A stretch of DNA of 60,915 nucleotides from Janthinobacterium sp. ROICE36 (lineage in GTDB: Bacteria; Pseudomonadota; Gammaproteobacteria; Burkholderiales; Burkholderiaceae_D). The stretch's first letter is position 1, and each line of letters opens with the position of its first letter. Location: contig NZ_PEBS01000032.1 of NCBI RefSeq assembly GCF_002869965.1, forward strand, positions 1 through 60,915, given 5' to 3'. Shown here in pieces: positions 38,682 through 53,613 of this stretch. Position numbers and translations under genes: made by a program. The notes beneath the pieces are model-generated. The model had not been told where the DNA came from. It searched no databases and saw nothing but the letters and a program-made list of their open reading frames with translations.

Positions 38682-39434
38682 TTAAGCCTGTTCGTTTACT
38701 TCGACGAATTCGTCGCCAGCGGCTGCTTTAACCATTTCAACAACTTCGTTACCGGCAGCTGCACGGCCTTCGATGATTGCATCAGCAACACCGCGAGCGT
38801 ACAACATGATGGCTTTCGACGAGTCATCGTTACCTGGGATCACGAAGTTCACGCCTTCTGGGGAGTGGTTGGTATCGACAACGCCGATGACCGGGATACC
38901 CAGTTTAGCTGCTTCGGTGATCGCACCTTTGTGGTAACCGACGTCCACAACGAAGATTGCGTCAGGAATGCCGCCCATGTCCTTGATGCCGCCGATCGAT
39001 TTTTGCAGCTTGATCATTTCGCGGGAGAACATCAGCGCTTCTTTTTTCGACAGCTTCTCGATCGAACCGTCTTCAACCATGACTTCCATGTCTTTCAGAC
39101 GCTTGATCGAGGTTTTGATCGTTTTGAAGTTGGTCAGCATGCCGCCCAACCAACGTTGATCAACGAAAGGCACGCCAGCACGTTGTGCTTCAGCAGCGAT
39201 GATTTCGCGAGCTTGACGCTTGGTGCCAACCATCAGGATGGTGCCACGGTTTGCAGCCAGTTGACGCACGTGCTTCATTGCGTCCTGGTACATCGCCATG
39301 GTTTTTTCCAGGTTGATGATGTGGATCTTGTTGCGATGGCCGAAGATGAACGGTGCCATTTTTGGATTCCAAAAACGGGTTTGGTGACCAAAGTGGACAC
39401 CGGCTTCCAGCATTTCGCGCATTGTTACGGACAT
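38682..39434 (-). CDS. rpsB: 30S ribosomal protein S2
   Basis: 250 residues from ATG 39434: [60 protein letters not shown] and [20 protein letters not shown]. The upstream in-frame codons to 39476 are leader. First gene of the long leftward cluster. Confidence 0.97.
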   Translation of the reverse strand: MSVTMREMLEAGVHFGHQTRFWNPKMAPFIFGHRNKIHIINLEKTMAMYQDAMKHVRQLAANRGTILMVGTKRQAREIIAAEAQRAGVPFVDQRWLGGMLTNFKTIKTSIKRLKDMEVMVEDGSIEKLSKKEALMFSREMIKLQKSIGGIKDMGGIPDAIFVVDVGYHKGAITEAAKLGIPVIGVVDTNHSPEGVNFVIPGNDDSSKAIMLYARGVADAIIEGRAAAGNEVVEMVKAAAGDEFVEVNEQA

Positions 39435-39847
39435 TATTAACTCCAGGGTTGGGTCTGGAATCCGATCAGTCACCATACAGGCACCCTTGTCGACCGGATT
39501 CGCGTGTTTATATAAATTAAAGACACTGTTTTATTGCATTGCTCAAAAGAGAATTCAAGCAACGCAGAATTCTACACCGAAATGACCGCCGCATCAAGTC
39601 CGCACTGCAAATCGCCCGCCCTGCGGAGACGTCCGATGCACCACGCTGGTGCAAGGCGTGGTCGCGGCGGCGCTTCACCCCAATTTCCCCACAAATCCCT
39701 GCCCGGCCATAGGAAGGAGGCGGCGGATTCAGGGCACCTCGTTTATAATTTCGACATATATGCAGACTTTTCCCCGTACCGCAGGACTCGTCTGTGCTTT
39801 TCACCCGTGCTTTTCAGCCGACTATCTTGCAGATTGCGAATTACACC
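39435..39847. promoter_or_regulatory. Divergent intergenic region of rpsB and map
   Basis: About 410 bp without a gene. A -10 TATAAT at 39744-39749 points rightward to map, with only a poor -35; a leader of ~90 bp would follow. The rpsB half contains GAATTC repeats at 39550 and 39569, and an S2-responsive leader like that of gamma-proteobacteria may lie here, but I cannot show its fold. Confidence 0.45.
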
Positions 39848-40660
39848 ATGCCCACCATCCGTATCAATAGCGCCGCCGACATCGAAGGCATGCGCGTTGC
39901 CGGCAAGCTCGGCGCCGAAGTACTTGACTACATCACGCCCTTCGTCAAGGTCGGCGTCACGACCGGCGAACTGGACCGCTTGTGTCACGAATACATGGTC
40001 AATGTACAAGGCACTATTCCTGCCCCGCTGAACTATTGCCCACCCGGCTACACGCCCTACCCGAAAGCCATCTGTACCTCCGTCAACGATGTCATCTGTC
40101 ATGGCATTCCGGGCGACAAGGTGCTCAAGAGCGGCGACACCGTCAACCTCGACATCACCGTCATCAAGGATGGCTACCACGGCGACAACAGCCGCACGTT
40201 CCTGGTTGGCACGCCCACCATCCTGGCCAAGCGCCTGTCGGAAATCACCTATGAATGCATGTGGCTGGGAATCGACCAGATCAAGCCGGGCGCCCACCTG
40301 GGCGATATCGGCCATGCTATCCAGCAACACGCGGAAAAAGCCGGTTACAGCGTGGTGCGCGAATTCTGCGGCCACGGCATCGGCAAGGTCTTCCATGAAG
40401 AGCCGCAGGTGTTGCATTACGGCAAACCAGGCACCCTGGAACGTTTGGATGCGGGCATGATCTTCACGGTCGAGCCGATGATCAACGCCGGCCGCCGCGA
40501 GATCCGCGAAATGAACGATGGCTGGACCATCAAGACCAAGGACCGCAGCCACTCGGCGCAATGGGAGCACACGGTGCTGGTGACGGAAACCGGTTATGAA
40601 GTACTGACCGTCTCGCCCGGCATGCCGCCACCGCCGGACTTCATCACGAACAAAGCCTGA
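39848..40660 (+). CDS. map: Methionine aminopeptidase type I
   Basis: Removes the initiator Met. 270 residues from ATG 39848: DIEGMRVAGKLGAEVLDYIT, ICTSVNDVICHGIPGDKVLK, metal ligands in VNLDITVIKDGYHGDNSRTF, FCGHGIGKVFHEEPQVLHYG and MIFTVEPMINAG, final Glu in SAQWEHTVLVTE. All five ligands are present. It is divergent from rpsB and followed by glnD. Confidence 0.96.
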   Translation: MPTIRINSAADIEGMRVAGKLGAEVLDYITPFVKVGVTTGELDRLCHEYMVNVQGTIPAPLNYCPPGYTPYPKAICTSVNDVICHGIPGDKVLKSGDTVNLDITVIKDGYHGDNSRTFLVGTPTILAKRLSEITYECMWLGIDQIKPGAHLGDIGHAIQQHAEKAGYSVVREFCGHGIGKVFHEEPQVLHYGKPGTLERLDAGMIFTVEPMINAGRREIREMNDGWTIKTKDRSHSAQWEHTVLVTETGYEVLTVSPGMPPPPDFITNKA

Positions 40661-40705
40661 TCCTGCCATCCAGCCAGCCAAACGCACCGCCACCCCAGGG
40701 CCCAG

Positions 40706-43273
40706 ATGAAAAAGCAAGTTCGGGAACAGCTGAAACAGCAACTGAAAGCCGACCGCCAGGTCGTCATCGCGGCCTTCCAGGCCGACGGCAAGCCTGAAAA
40801 ACTGCTGCGCAGCCTACGCCACAGCGTCGATGGGGTGCTGGCGCGCGCCTGGCAGGAAGCGGGACTGCCGCCCGGCACCGCCCTGGTGGGTGTGGGCGGC
40901 TATGGCCGCGGCGAACTGTTTCCGTATTCCGACGTCGACCTGCTGATCCTGCTGCAGCAGGCGCCGGACGCGGCCGCGCAGGAAAAACTCGAGGAGCTGG
41001 TGCAACTGCTGTGGGACCTGGGCCTGGAAATTGGCCACAGCATCCGCACGGTCGAGGAATGCCTGATCGAATCGAAAGCCGACATCACCGTGCAAACCAG
41101 CCTGCTCGAAGCGCGCCTCGTGTGCGGCAACGCAGACTTGTTCGCGCAATTGCAGCAGCGCTACGAGGCGGCAATGGACCCGCAGGCGTTTTTCCAGGCG
41201 AAAACGGCGGAAATGCGCCAGCGCCACGCGAAATACGAAGACACGGCCTTCAGCCTGGAACCGAATTGCAAGGAAAGCCCGGGCGGCCTGCGCGACCTGC
41301 AGGTCATCCTGTGGGTAGCCAAGGCGGCCGGCCTGGCCAATTCCTGGCGCACACTCGCCACAGGCGGCCTGATCACCTTGACGGAAGCGCGCCAGTTGAT
41401 GGAAAAGGAGCGCGCCTTCAAGGATATCCGCGTGCGCCTGCACCTGCATGCGGGCCGGCGCGAAGACCGCCTGGTGTTCGACGTGCAGACGGCGATCGCC
41501 GAATCGCTGGGTCTGCAGGCCACGGGCAGCGGGCCAAACATGCGCCGCGCCAGCGAATTCCTCATGCAGCGCTACTACTGGGCCGCCAAGACGGTGACCC
41601 AGCTCAACACGATACTGCTGCAAAATATCGAGGCACGGCTGTTTCCGCAAGACGATGTGGCCGTGCCCATCAACGAACGCTTCAATGAAGTCAACAGCCT
41701 GATCGATATCAGCGCCGACGATACGTTCGAGCAATACCCGTCCGCCATGCTGGAAATCTTCGTGCTGATGACGCAGCGCCCGGCCCTGAAGGGCATGACG
41801 TCGCGCGCCACGCGGGCCCTGTGGCACGCGCGCTTCAAGATCGACGCCCCCTTCCGCCAGGACCCCGTCAACCGCGCCCTCTTCCTGCGCATCATGCGCG
41901 CCCCCGTGGGCATCATCCACGCGCTGCGGCGCATGAACGAGATGAGCATCCTGGGGCGCTACCTGCCGAACTTCCGCCGCATCGTGGGCCAGATGCAGCA
42001 TGACCTGTTTCACGTGTACACGGTCGACCAGCATATTTTGATGGTGGTGCGCAACATGCGCCGCTTCACGATGAGCGAACACGCGCACGAATACCCGTTC
42101 TGCAGCCAGCTGATGGCCGATTTCTCGCAATCGTGGCTGTTGTACGTGGCAGCCCTGTTCCACGACATCGCCAAGGGCCGCGGCGGCGACCATTCCAAGC
42201 TGGGCGTGGCCGACGCCACCCAGTTCTGCCAGGAGCACGGCCTGTCGGCAGAGGACACGGAACTCATCGCTTTTCTGGTGGAAAATCACCTGACCATGTC
42301 GCAAGTGGCGCAAAAGCAGGACCTGTCCGATCCGGACGTCATCGCTGCCTTTGCGAAAGTGGTCAAGGACGAACGCCACCTGACGGGCCTGTACCTGCTG
42401 ACGGTGGCCGATATCCGCGGCACCAGCCCGAAAGTGTGGAATGCCTGGAAGGGCAAGCTGCTGGAAGACCTGTACAAAATCACCTTGCGCGTGCTGGGCG
42501 GAGAGCCGCACACGACCGACCGCGAGCTGAAGAACCGCCAGCAGGAAGCGCTGGCCACCCTGCGCCTGTACGGTTTGCCGCCAGACGCGCACCTGAAACT
42601 GTGGCAGCAACTGGACGTGGCGTATTTCCTGCGCCACGACGCCTCCGACATCGCCTGGCAGACGCGCTCGCTGTATGACAAGCTCGACAACAAGTTGCCG
42701 GTGGTAAAATGCCGCCTGGCGCCCATCGGCGAAGGCTTGCAGGTGGCCGTGTACATGCGCGACCAGCCCGATCTGTTCGCGCGCATCTGCAGCTATTTCG
42801 ACCGCAAGAATTTCAGCATTCTCGACGCGAAGATCCACACGACCAGAAATGGTTATGCGCTCGACACTTTTCTCGTCACCGAGCAGAACTTTGCCAAGAG
42901 CTACCGCGACATCATCAGCCTGATCGAGCATGAGCTGGGCGAACTGCTGCAGTCGCAAACGCCGCTGCCGCCACCGGGCAAGGGACGGCTGTCGCGCCTG
43001 TCGCGTACCTTCCCCTTCCAGCCGACGGTGGATTTGCGGCCCGATGAAAGGGGCCAGTTCTACCTGCTGTCGGTGGCCGCCAACGACCGCACGGGCCTGC
43101 TGTATGCCATCGCCAATGTGCTGACCAAGTACCGCATTAACTTGCACACGGCCAAGATCATGACCCTGGGCGAGCGGGTCGAAGACGTCTTCCTCGTCGA
43201 CGGTCCCGCGCTCAACAATGCCCGCAACCAGATATTGCTGGAAACCGATTTACTCGATGCGCTGAAAGTGTAA
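40706..43273 (+). CDS. glnD: Bifunctional uridylyltransferase/uridylyl-removing enzyme
   Basis: GlnD senses glutamine and modifies PII. 855 residues: nucleotidyltransferase domain with GVGGYGRGELFPYSDVDLLI (about 60-80), a helical PII-UTase region (NCKESPGGLRDLQVILWVAK), an HD domain with LFHDIAKGRGGDHSKLG (~487-500) and two C-terminal ACT domains (DLFARICSYFDRKNFSILDA; AANDRTGLLYAIANVLTKYR). All parts are present. Gene order map-glnD is common. Confidence 0.96.
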   Translation: MKKQVREQLKQQLKADRQVVIAAFQADGKPEKLLRSLRHSVDGVLARAWQEAGLPPGTALVGVGGYGRGELFPYSDVDLLILLQQAPDAAAQEKLEELVQLLWDLGLEIGHSIRTVEECLIESKADITVQTSLLEARLVCGNADLFAQLQQRYEAAMDPQAFFQAKTAEMRQRHAKYEDTAFSLEPNCKESPGGLRDLQVILWVAKAAGLANSWRTLATGGLITLTEARQLMEKERAFKDIRVRLHLHAGRREDRLVFDVQTAIAESLGLQATGSGPNMRRASEFLMQRYYWAAKTVTQLNTILLQNIEARLFPQDDVAVPINERFNEVNSLIDISADDTFEQYPSAMLEIFVLMTQRPALKGMTSRATRALWHARFKIDAPFRQDPVNRALFLRIMRAPVGIIHALRRMNEMSILGRYLPNFRRIVGQMQHDLFHVYTVDQHILMVVRNMRRFTMSEHAHEYPFCSQLMADFSQSWLLYVAALFHDIAKGRGGDHSKLGVADATQFCQEHGLSAEDTELIAFLVENHLTMSQVAQKQDLSDPDVIAAFAKVVKDERHLTGLYLLTVADIRGTSPKVWNAWKGKLLEDLYKITLRVLGGEPHTTDRELKNRQQEALATLRLYGLPPDAHLKLWQQLDVAYFLRHDASDIAWQTRSLYDKLDNKLPVVKCRLAPIGEGLQVAVYMRDQPDLFARICSYFDRKNFSILDAKIHTTRNGYALDTFLVTEQNFAKSYRDIISLIEHELGELLQSQTPLPPPGKGRLSRLSRTFPFQPTVDLRPDERGQFYLLSVAANDRTGLLYAIANVLTKYRINLHTAKIMTLGERVEDVFLVDGPALNNARNQILLETDLLDALKV

Positions 43274-43315
43274 TGACCTCCGCGCAGCGCCTACCCTTAC
43301 TGAAACTGAAACAAC

Positions 43316-44065
43316 ATGACCGAAGAATTATTACGCTTGTCCAAACGCATGTCCGAACTGGGCCTGTGCTCGCGCCGTGAAGCCGATGAATGGATCGCGC
43401 GCGGCTGGGTCCGCGTAGATGGCAAGGTGGTGTCCGAGCTGGGCAGCAAAGTCACCCCCAGCCAGCACGTCACCGTCGAGCGCCAAGCGGCGGCGGAACA
43501 GTCGAAACGCGTTACCGTCCTGATCAACAAGCCGATGGGCTATGTCAGCGGCCAGGCCGAAGACGGCTACACGCCCGCCGTGGCCTTGATCAAGGCGGAG
43601 AACCGCTGGGCGGAAGACCGCAGCCCGGAACAGTTCCACCCGACCCAGCTGCGCAGCCTGGTGGCCGCCGGACGCCTGGACATCGATTCCGTCGGCTTGC
43701 TGGTCTTGACGCAGGATGGGCGCGTGGCCAAGCAGCTGATCGGCCACGATACCGATATCGACAAGGAATACCTGGTGCGCGTGAGCTATACCAAGGGTGA
43801 CACCCTGCCCGACAGCGAGCTGAAAAAACTCAACCACGGCCTGTGGCTCGACGGCAAGCCGCTGCTGCCGGCCAAGGTGCGCTGGCAAAACGAAGACCAG
43901 CTGAGCTTTACCTTGCGCGAAGGCAAGAAACGCCAGATCCGGCGCATGTGCGAAGCCGTCGGCCTGAAAGTGCTGGGACTGAAACGCGTACGCATCGGCA
44001 AGGTCAAACTGGGCGACTTGCCGACGGGCAAATGGCGCTACCTGAGCGCGGACGAACAGTTTTAA
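43316..44065 (+). CDS. RsuA/RluF-family rRNA pseudouridine synthase
   Basis: 249 residues: N-terminal S4 RNA-binding domain (LSKRMSELGLCSRREADEWI) and the catalytic domain with RLDIDSVGLLVLTQDGRVAK, where the second Asp is the nucleophile, and KRQIRRMCEAVGLKVLGLKR. The layout is closest to RluF (23S U2604) but the target is not certain. Confidence 0.88.
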   Translation: MTEELLRLSKRMSELGLCSRREADEWIARGWVRVDGKVVSELGSKVTPSQHVTVERQAAAEQSKRVTVLINKPMGYVSGQAEDGYTPAVALIKAENRWAEDRSPEQFHPTQLRSLVAAGRLDIDSVGLLVLTQDGRVAKQLIGHDTDIDKEYLVRVSYTKGDTLPDSELKKLNHGLWLDGKPLLPAKVRWQNEDQLSFTLREGKKRQIRRMCEAVGLKVLGLKRVRIGKVKLGDLPTGKWRYLSADEQF

Positions 44066-44212
44066 GCGACGGCATCAAGATGGCATGCGCCCCGGCATGC
44101 CATGTTACATAAGCGAATATAGTGATATAAAATCAATTATTGTGATTTACTTAGTAAATATTGCCTTAAACCTATACACTATTCCCCATTAGAACAAAAG
44201 AGATACGCTGTC

Positions 44213-44977
44213 GTGAACGATCCCATCCCCAATCCCCTGCGCAAAGGCGCGCCCAGCCTGGCCGACGTGGCCGAGCCGATGGAGCCAGGCACCAAGCCGC
44301 ACCATATGAGCGATCCGTGGGATATCGGCGAAACCCTGTGCAGCCTGGCTGATAACGGCGACGCCATTTCCATCTACCCGACGGGCGGCGAAGACGTCAT
44401 CATGGCGCGCATATTGTCGGTCGACGACGACTTGCCGCAATTCGTACTGGAACTCAATGAAGGTGCCACCCTGCCCGAAGGCGGCGCCACGTTTGTGTCG
44501 TGGGTGCAAAGCGCCAAGCTGCAATTTACCATCAATGGCGAATGGGAAGCCTATCCCGAGCGGCCAAACGTCTACCTGACGAACTTCCCCAGCCATTGCC
44601 TGGTGCTGGAACGGCGCGAATCGACGCGCCTGGAAACACCGCTGGGTGTGTACTACCTGGCCGCCTTCGTGCTGGAGGGGCGCCCATACGAACTGCAGCT
44701 GTATGATTTCTCTGCCGGCGGCATCGGCATGCGCGCCCACCCGCGCGATACGGTCGGCCTGTACGTGGGGCGCAAGCTGTCGCGCGTGCGCCTGGAGCTG
44801 GGACCGGACAAGGTCATGATCGCCGACCTGGAAATCCGCCTGTCGCGCACCTTCCGTTCTTTCCTGCTGGGCGAACAAGTGCAGATCGGCTGCCGCTTTC
44901 TGAACCTGACGGATGCCATGCAGGATGAATTGAAAGCCTTGCTCGACAACCTGGGCAGCAGCCGCAAGGTGCGCTAG
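44213..44977 (+). CDS. PilZ-domain c-di-GMP-binding protein (YcgR-like flagellar brake)
   Basis: 254 residues, opened by GTG. Residues ~40-125 form a YcgR-type N-terminal domain; residues ~128-245 are PilZ with the c-di-GMP motifs RRESTR and YDFSAGGIGM (RxxxR and DxSxxG), both intact. YcgR slows the flagellar motor when c-di-GMP is high. No motility genes are near. The upstream 147 bp are A+T-rich and probably hold its promoter. Confidence 0.85.
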   Translation: MNDPIPNPLRKGAPSLADVAEPMEPGTKPHHMSDPWDIGETLCSLADNGDAISIYPTGGEDVIMARILSVDDDLPQFVLELNEGATLPEGGATFVSWVQSAKLQFTINGEWEAYPERPNVYLTNFPSHCLVLERRESTRLETPLGVYYLAAFVLEGRPYELQLYDFSAGGIGMRAHPRDTVGLYVGRKLSRVRLELGPDKVMIADLEIRLSRTFRSFLLGEQVQIGCRFLNLTDAMQDELKALLDNLGSSRKVR

Positions 44978-44993
44978 ATTCACTTCGCGCATG

Positions 44994-45033
44994 AAAAATG
45001 GCCGCCCAGCTCATGCTGCGCGGCCATTTTTTG
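44994..45033. terminator. Terminator after the PilZ gene
   Basis: AAAAATGGCCGC/GCGGCCATTTTT (44994-45005 with 45020-45031) is a 12-bp stem with T-runs in both directions. It can stop rightward PilZ transcription and leftward def transcription. Confidence 0.85.
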
Positions 45034-45063
45034 TACTCATGCACGGCTACCGCCAGCAACATT

Positions 45064-45092
45064 TGGGGTCTGACCCGCCTGGTCAGACCCCA
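45064..45092. repeat. Perfect 12-bp palindrome TGGGGTCTGACC
   Basis: TGGGGTCTGACC (45064-45075) and GGTCAGACCCCA (45081-45092) are exact complements around CGCCT. It sits between the terminator and the def stop. The GGGGTCTGACC word is reminiscent of short palindromes scattered in Oxalobacteraceae and Burkholderiales genomes (recollection, not checked). Confidence 0.6.
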
Positions 45093-45105
45093 GGTGAAGC
45101 AGCAA

Positions 45106-45642
45106 TTAATCGTCGTCGTTTGGATCCAAATCAGGAAACATGACTTCCGTGTAGCCAAATTGTGTGAAGTCGACGATACGCATCGGATACAAAATGCCGT
45201 GCAGGTGGTCCACTTCATGCTGCACCACGCGGGCATGGAAGCCGTCGCAGTCGCGGCTGATGGGCTGGCCGAACTGGTCCACGCCTTCATAGTGCAGTTC
45301 GCTCCAGCGCGGCACGCTGCCGCGCAGGCCAGGCACCGACAGGCAGCCTTCAAAACCCTCTTCCTTGCGTTCCGACAGCGGCGTCAGCACAGGGTTGATC
45401 AACACGGTTTCCGGCACTTGCGGCGCATCGGGATAGCGCAAATTCTGCTTGAAACCGTAAATCACCAGCTGCAGGTTGACACCGATCTGCGGTGCCGCCA
45501 GCCCCGCGCCATTGACGGCGTGCATGGTGTCGAACATATCGGTGATCAAGGCATGCAATTCGGGCGTATCGAATTCACGCACGGGCTCGGCCATGCGCAG
45601 CAAGCGCGGATCGCCCATCTTCAGAATTTCACGTACCGTCAT
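45106..45642 (-). CDS. def: Peptide deformylase
   Basis: 178 residues from ATG 45642. Removes the formyl group from nascent proteins. Three motifs are intact: [22 protein letters not shown] (Cys ligand) and [11 protein letters not shown] (two His and Glu). It overlaps galU by 4 bp, an unusual pairing, since def is more often with fmt; it is probably a second deformylase gene in this genome, though this cannot be checked here. Confidence 0.93.
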   Translation of the reverse strand: MTVREILKMGDPRLLRMAEPVREFDTPELHALITDMFDTMHAVNGAGLAAPQIGVNLQLVIYGFKQNLRYPDAPQVPETVLINPVLTPLSERKEEGFEGCLSVPGLRGSVPRWSELHYEGVDQFGQPISRDCDGFHARVVQHEVDHLHGILYPMRIVDFTQFGYTEVMFPDLDPNDDD

Positions 45643-46532
45643 TTTGCTTCCAGTGTCGATTGCAGTTCCTGCAGGTAAGCGCGGAAGGCAGCGCCCGTTT
45701 CCGGGTGTTTCATGCCCATCGCCGTCGTTGCCTTCAGATAACCAAGCTTGGAGCCGCAATCATAACGCTGCCCCTGGTAGCGGTAAGCCAGCACGCGCTC
45801 TTCACGCATCAGAGCGGCGATGCCGTCCGTCAACTGGATTTCGCCGCCGGCGCCCGTGCCGATATGTTCCAGGTGGTTAAAGATACGGCTGGTCAGCACA
45901 TAACGGCCCACCACGGCCAGGGTCGACGGCGCCTCTTCAGGCGCGGGCTTTTCCACGATGGCAGACACCAGTTCCAGGTCGGGCTGATAATGCTTTGCCG
46001 ACACAATACCGTACTGCTTGGTTTCCGCGCGCGGCACATCTTGCACCGCCAGCAGCGAGCAATTTTCATACTGGAAGACATCGGTCATCTGCGCCAGCAC
46101 GGGGCGCACGCCCTCTTCCACATCCATGAAATCGTCGGCCAGCAAGACGGCAAACGGCTCGTCGCCGATCACGGGACGGGCGCACAGCACAGCATGCCCC
46201 AGACCCAGCGGCGCCGACTGGCGGATGTAAATGCAATTGATGTGCTTTGGAATGACGTTTTGCACCATGTCGAGCAACTGGCGCTTGCCGGCCGCTTCCA
46301 GTTCCGATTCGAGCTCATAGGCCGTGTCGAAATGGTCTTCGATGGCACGCTTGTTGCGTCCCGTGATGAAGATCATTTCCGTGATGCCCGCCGCCACCGC
46401 CTCTTCCACCGCGTACTGAATCAAGGGCTTGTCGACGATGGGCAGCATTTCCTTCGGTTGTGCCTTGGTCGCAGGCAAGAAACGGCTGCCCAGGCCGGCG
46501 ACGGGAAAGACTGCTTTTCTGATTTTTTTCAT
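45639..46532 (-). CDS. galU: UTP-glucose-1-phosphate uridylyltransferase
   Basis: 297 residues. Makes UDP-glucose for LPS and exopolysaccharide. Start region [24 protein letters not shown], then [40 protein letters not shown] and [20 protein letters not shown]. It ends in an ATGA overlap with def. Confidence 0.95.
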   Translation of the reverse strand: MKKIRKAVFPVAGLGSRFLPATKAQPKEMLPIVDKPLIQYAVEEAVAAGITEMIFITGRNKRAIEDHFDTAYELESELEAAGKRQLLDMVQNVIPKHINCIYIRQSAPLGLGHAVLCARPVIGDEPFAVLLADDFMDVEEGVRPVLAQMTDVFQYENCSLLAVQDVPRAETKQYGIVSAKHYQPDLELVSAIVEKPAPEEAPSTLAVVGRYVLTSRIFNHLEHIGTGAGGEIQLTDGIAALMREERVLAYRYQGQRYDCGSKLGYLKATTAMGMKHPETGAAFRAYLQELQSTLEAK

Positions 46533-46556
46533 GGGTCTTCTATAGTATTTTAATGA

Positions 46557-50085
<3,529 letters not shown>

Positions 50086-50089
<4 letters not shown>

Positions 50090-53000
50090 GCTGCTTGTGC
50101 CTCGGTAGCAAAATTTGCGGCGGACTCCATGTCCACCGCCACGATGCGCGATACGCCCTGCTCCTGCATCGTCACACCGATCAATTGATGGGCCATTTCC
50201 ATCGCAATCTTGTTATGCGAAATGAAAAGGAATTGGGTCTGGTCGGACATGCGCTTGACCATGCGGCAGAAGCGTTCCGTGTTCGAATCGTCCAGCGGTG
50301 CATCGACTTCGTCGAGCAGGCAGAACGGCGCCGGATTCAGACGGAACATGGAAAACACCAATGCGGTCGCGGTCAGCGCCTTCTCTCCACCGGACAACAG
50401 GTGGATGGTGGCATTTTTCTTGCCGGGAGGCTGCGCCATGACTTGTACACCGGAATCGAGAATCTCGTCGCCCGTCATGGTCAGCCTGGCCTGGCCGCCG
50501 CCAAACAGAATGGGGAACAGCTCGGAAAAGTGGTGGTTGACCTTGTCGAAGGTGTCTTGCAGCAAGTCGCGCGTTTCCTTGTCGATCTTGTGGATCGCGT
50601 CTTGCAGGGTATTAATGGCTTCCGTCAGGTCGGCATTCTGGGCGTCGAGGAAATTCTTGCGCTCGGACGCCTGTGCCAGTTCGTCCAGCGCGGCCAGGTT
50701 GACGGCGCCCAGGGACGTGATGGCATTCGTCAAACGCGTGACTTCGCCCTGCAGATACGATGGACGCATGTCCGGATGCAACTTTTCCGTCAGGGCCGCT
50801 TCATCGGCGCCCGATTCCAGCAATTGCTGGGCGAATTGCTCCTGGTTCAGGCGCGCGGCCTGTTCCTTGAGCTGCATTTCCATGATCTTGTCGCGCTGCG
50901 GCTGCAAGCTGCGCTCCGATTGCGTGCGCGCATCTTCGAACAGGCGCAGCTGCTGCGTGATCTGGTCCAGTTCATGGCGCGCATCCGCCAGTGCCCGCTC
51001 CTGCGTGGTGCGGCGCTCGAGCAAGTCTTGCAAGCCGTCGGCAGCCGCGCCGCTTTCCAGGTTGGCCAGTTCCAGTTCGCCTGCCTGCAGGCTGGCCGTC
51101 ACTTGCTGCGCCTGCGTGCTGGCAGTGGCGATGTTGCGGCGCAATTCCTCGATCTTCGCGCGGTGGGCTTTTTCCGCGTATTCCGTATCCTTGGCGGCAC
51201 GCTCCAGGTCGCGCAAGGCTTCGCGCGCTTCGGCCAGGCGCTGCTCCTTCTGCAAGAAGTCCGTATGGCCGTCTTCGTGCGCTTCCTGCAAGTTGCCCAG
51301 TTCCATGTCCAGCTGTTCGAATTTTTCTTCCGATTCCAGCTTGGTCTGCATCTGTTCCGCTTCCTGCGCGGCGATTTCCGCCAGATCCGCACCGATCTGC
51401 GTGCTGCGCTGGTTGAAACGCGCTTCGACTTCCGATAATTTGACCACGTCGAGTTGCAAAGTATGCACGGACGAGGTCAGTTGCTGTATGCGCAAGCGCA
51501 AATCGGTCAGGTTGCGCGTCAGGGTGGCGACGGCTGCGTCGGCCCGCACGGAACGGGCGCGCGCCTCTTCGGCCAGCAATTGCTGAGCGCGCAATTGTTT
51601 GCCGATATTCTCGATTTCCTGCTGGCGCCCCAGCATGCCTTCCTGCTCCGAATCGGCCGCATAAAAGCGCACGCTGGACGCCGTGACCACGTGACCAAGC
51701 CGCGTGACGAAGTAGCCGCCCGGCGGCAATTTCGCCCGCTCGGCCAGCGCCTCGGCCGCGTCTTCCACGGCGTAGGCGTTGTACAGCCAGTCCTGCAGCA
51801 AGCCGCGCAAACCCGGATCGTTGAGTTTCAGCAAAGTCAAAAACGGCTTCAGGCCAGGCACCTCCGGCATCGTCAGCGGCGCCACGGTGGACGGCGCGTA
51901 CAGGGCCAGCTTGGCCGGTGGCGCATCGGCAAAGAATGCCTTGGCCCAGTCGATATTCGACAGTTGCAGGGCCGACGTGCGCTCGCGCAAGATCGATTCC
52001 ATGGCCGCTTCCCAGCCCGCTTCGATCTGCAGCTTTTGCCACAGGCGCGGCAAGGTATCGAGCTCGTGCTTTTTCAGCCACGGCTGGACCTTGCCCTGCG
52101 TCTGCACCCGTTCCTGCAATTGTTTCAAAGCGGAAAGACGCGCTTCCAGCTGGGCATTCGCAGCCGTCTCGGCATTGACTTGCGCCTGTGCTTCAGCCCG
52201 CTCCTGCTCCAGCTTGGGTTGCTGCTCCAGCGCTTCTTCCAGATAGAAACCCTGTTCTTCCAGCGTTTGCTGCTTTTCTTCCAGCTGCAGTTTCAGGTTT
52301 TCCAGGTGGCTGCTGTCGGGCAAACTGAGGCTGTTCTTTTCCTGCTGCAGGCGTTCGCGGCGCGTCAACAGGCTGGCCAGGATGTTCGAAGCATTGCGCT
52401 GGTGCGCCGATTCCAGTTCCAGCTGCTGCTGGGCCTGCATAATCCGCGCGCGCGATTCCGTGCTCTTGTTCTGCGCGGCGCGCCAGGCGGCGTCCAGTTC
52501 AGGCAATTGCTCACCCTTCTGTTCGGCCATCATTTGCGATTGCTCAACCTTCGCAGCCAGTTCCTCTAGGTGAAATTCCGCCTCTTCGATCTGTTCCTGG
52601 TATTCCGCGCCCTGGCTGCTCCACTGGTCGCGCTGGGCTGTCAAGGTGGCCAGCTGCGCCTGCAGGCGGGCACGCGATTCGATGACGAACTTGATCTGCG
52701 CTTCCAGGCTGCCAATTTCCGCATTCGTCTGGTACAGATGGCCTTGCGCCGTATGCAAACGGTCGCCCACGGCAAAGTGCGCCTGGCGCATCTGCTCGAG
52801 CGTCAGTTCCACGTTGCGCAGCTTGGCCGTCTGTTCTTCCAGGTCCGTCTGCGCTTGTTCCACTTCGCGGAAATAGCGCGTTTGCTCGTTTTGCGCCTCG
52901 TTCTTGCGCAGCAGCCACAACAGTTTCTGCTTTTCTTCCTGATCCGCCTGCAAGGCGTGGAAACGCGTGGCCACGGCCGCCTGCGCTTCCAGCTTTTCCA

Positions 53001-53613
53001 GGTTGGCATTGAGTTCGCGCAAGATGTCTTCAACGCGCAACAGATTTTCGCGGGTGTCCTGCAAGCGGTTTTCCGTCTCGCGGCGGCGTTCCTTGTATTT
53101 GGACACGCCGGCCGCTTCTTCCAGGAAGACGCGCAATTCTTCGGGGCGCGATTCGATGATGCGCGAAATCATGCCCTGGCCGATGATGGCGTAGGCGCGC
53201 GGACCGAGGCCCGTACCGAGGAAAATATCCTGGATGTCGCGCCGGCGCACGGGCTGGCCGTTGATGTAATAGGTGGAAGTGCCGTCGCGCGTCAGGGTGC
53301 GCTTGACGGCGATCTCGGCGTACTGGCCCCACTGGCCGGATGCCTTGCCGTCGTTATTGTCGAACACCAGTTCCACGGAAGCGCGCCCGGCGGGCTTGCG
53401 GTGGGTGGAACCGTTGAAGATGACGTCCTGCATCGACTCGCCGCGCAGTTCGGACGCTTTCGATTCGCCCAGCACCCAGCGCACGGCGTCGATGATATTC
53501 GACTTGCCGCAGCCATTCGGCCCGACCACGCCCACGAGCTGGCCTGGCACCTGGAAATTGGTGGGATCGACGAAAGACTTAAATCCCGACAACTTGATGG
53601 AAGAGAGACGCAC
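50086..53613 (-). CDS. smc: Chromosome segregation ATPase SMC
   Basis: 1175 residues, full-length. Walker A GVVGPNGCGKSNIIDAVRWV near the N-terminus, two long coiled coils flanking a hinge (~510-650) and the C-terminal signature LLSGGEKALTATALVFSMFR with Walker B CLLDEVDAPLDDSN. It condenses and segregates chromosomes with ScpAB, which are not in the window. Overlaps zipA by 4 bp. Confidence 0.96.
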
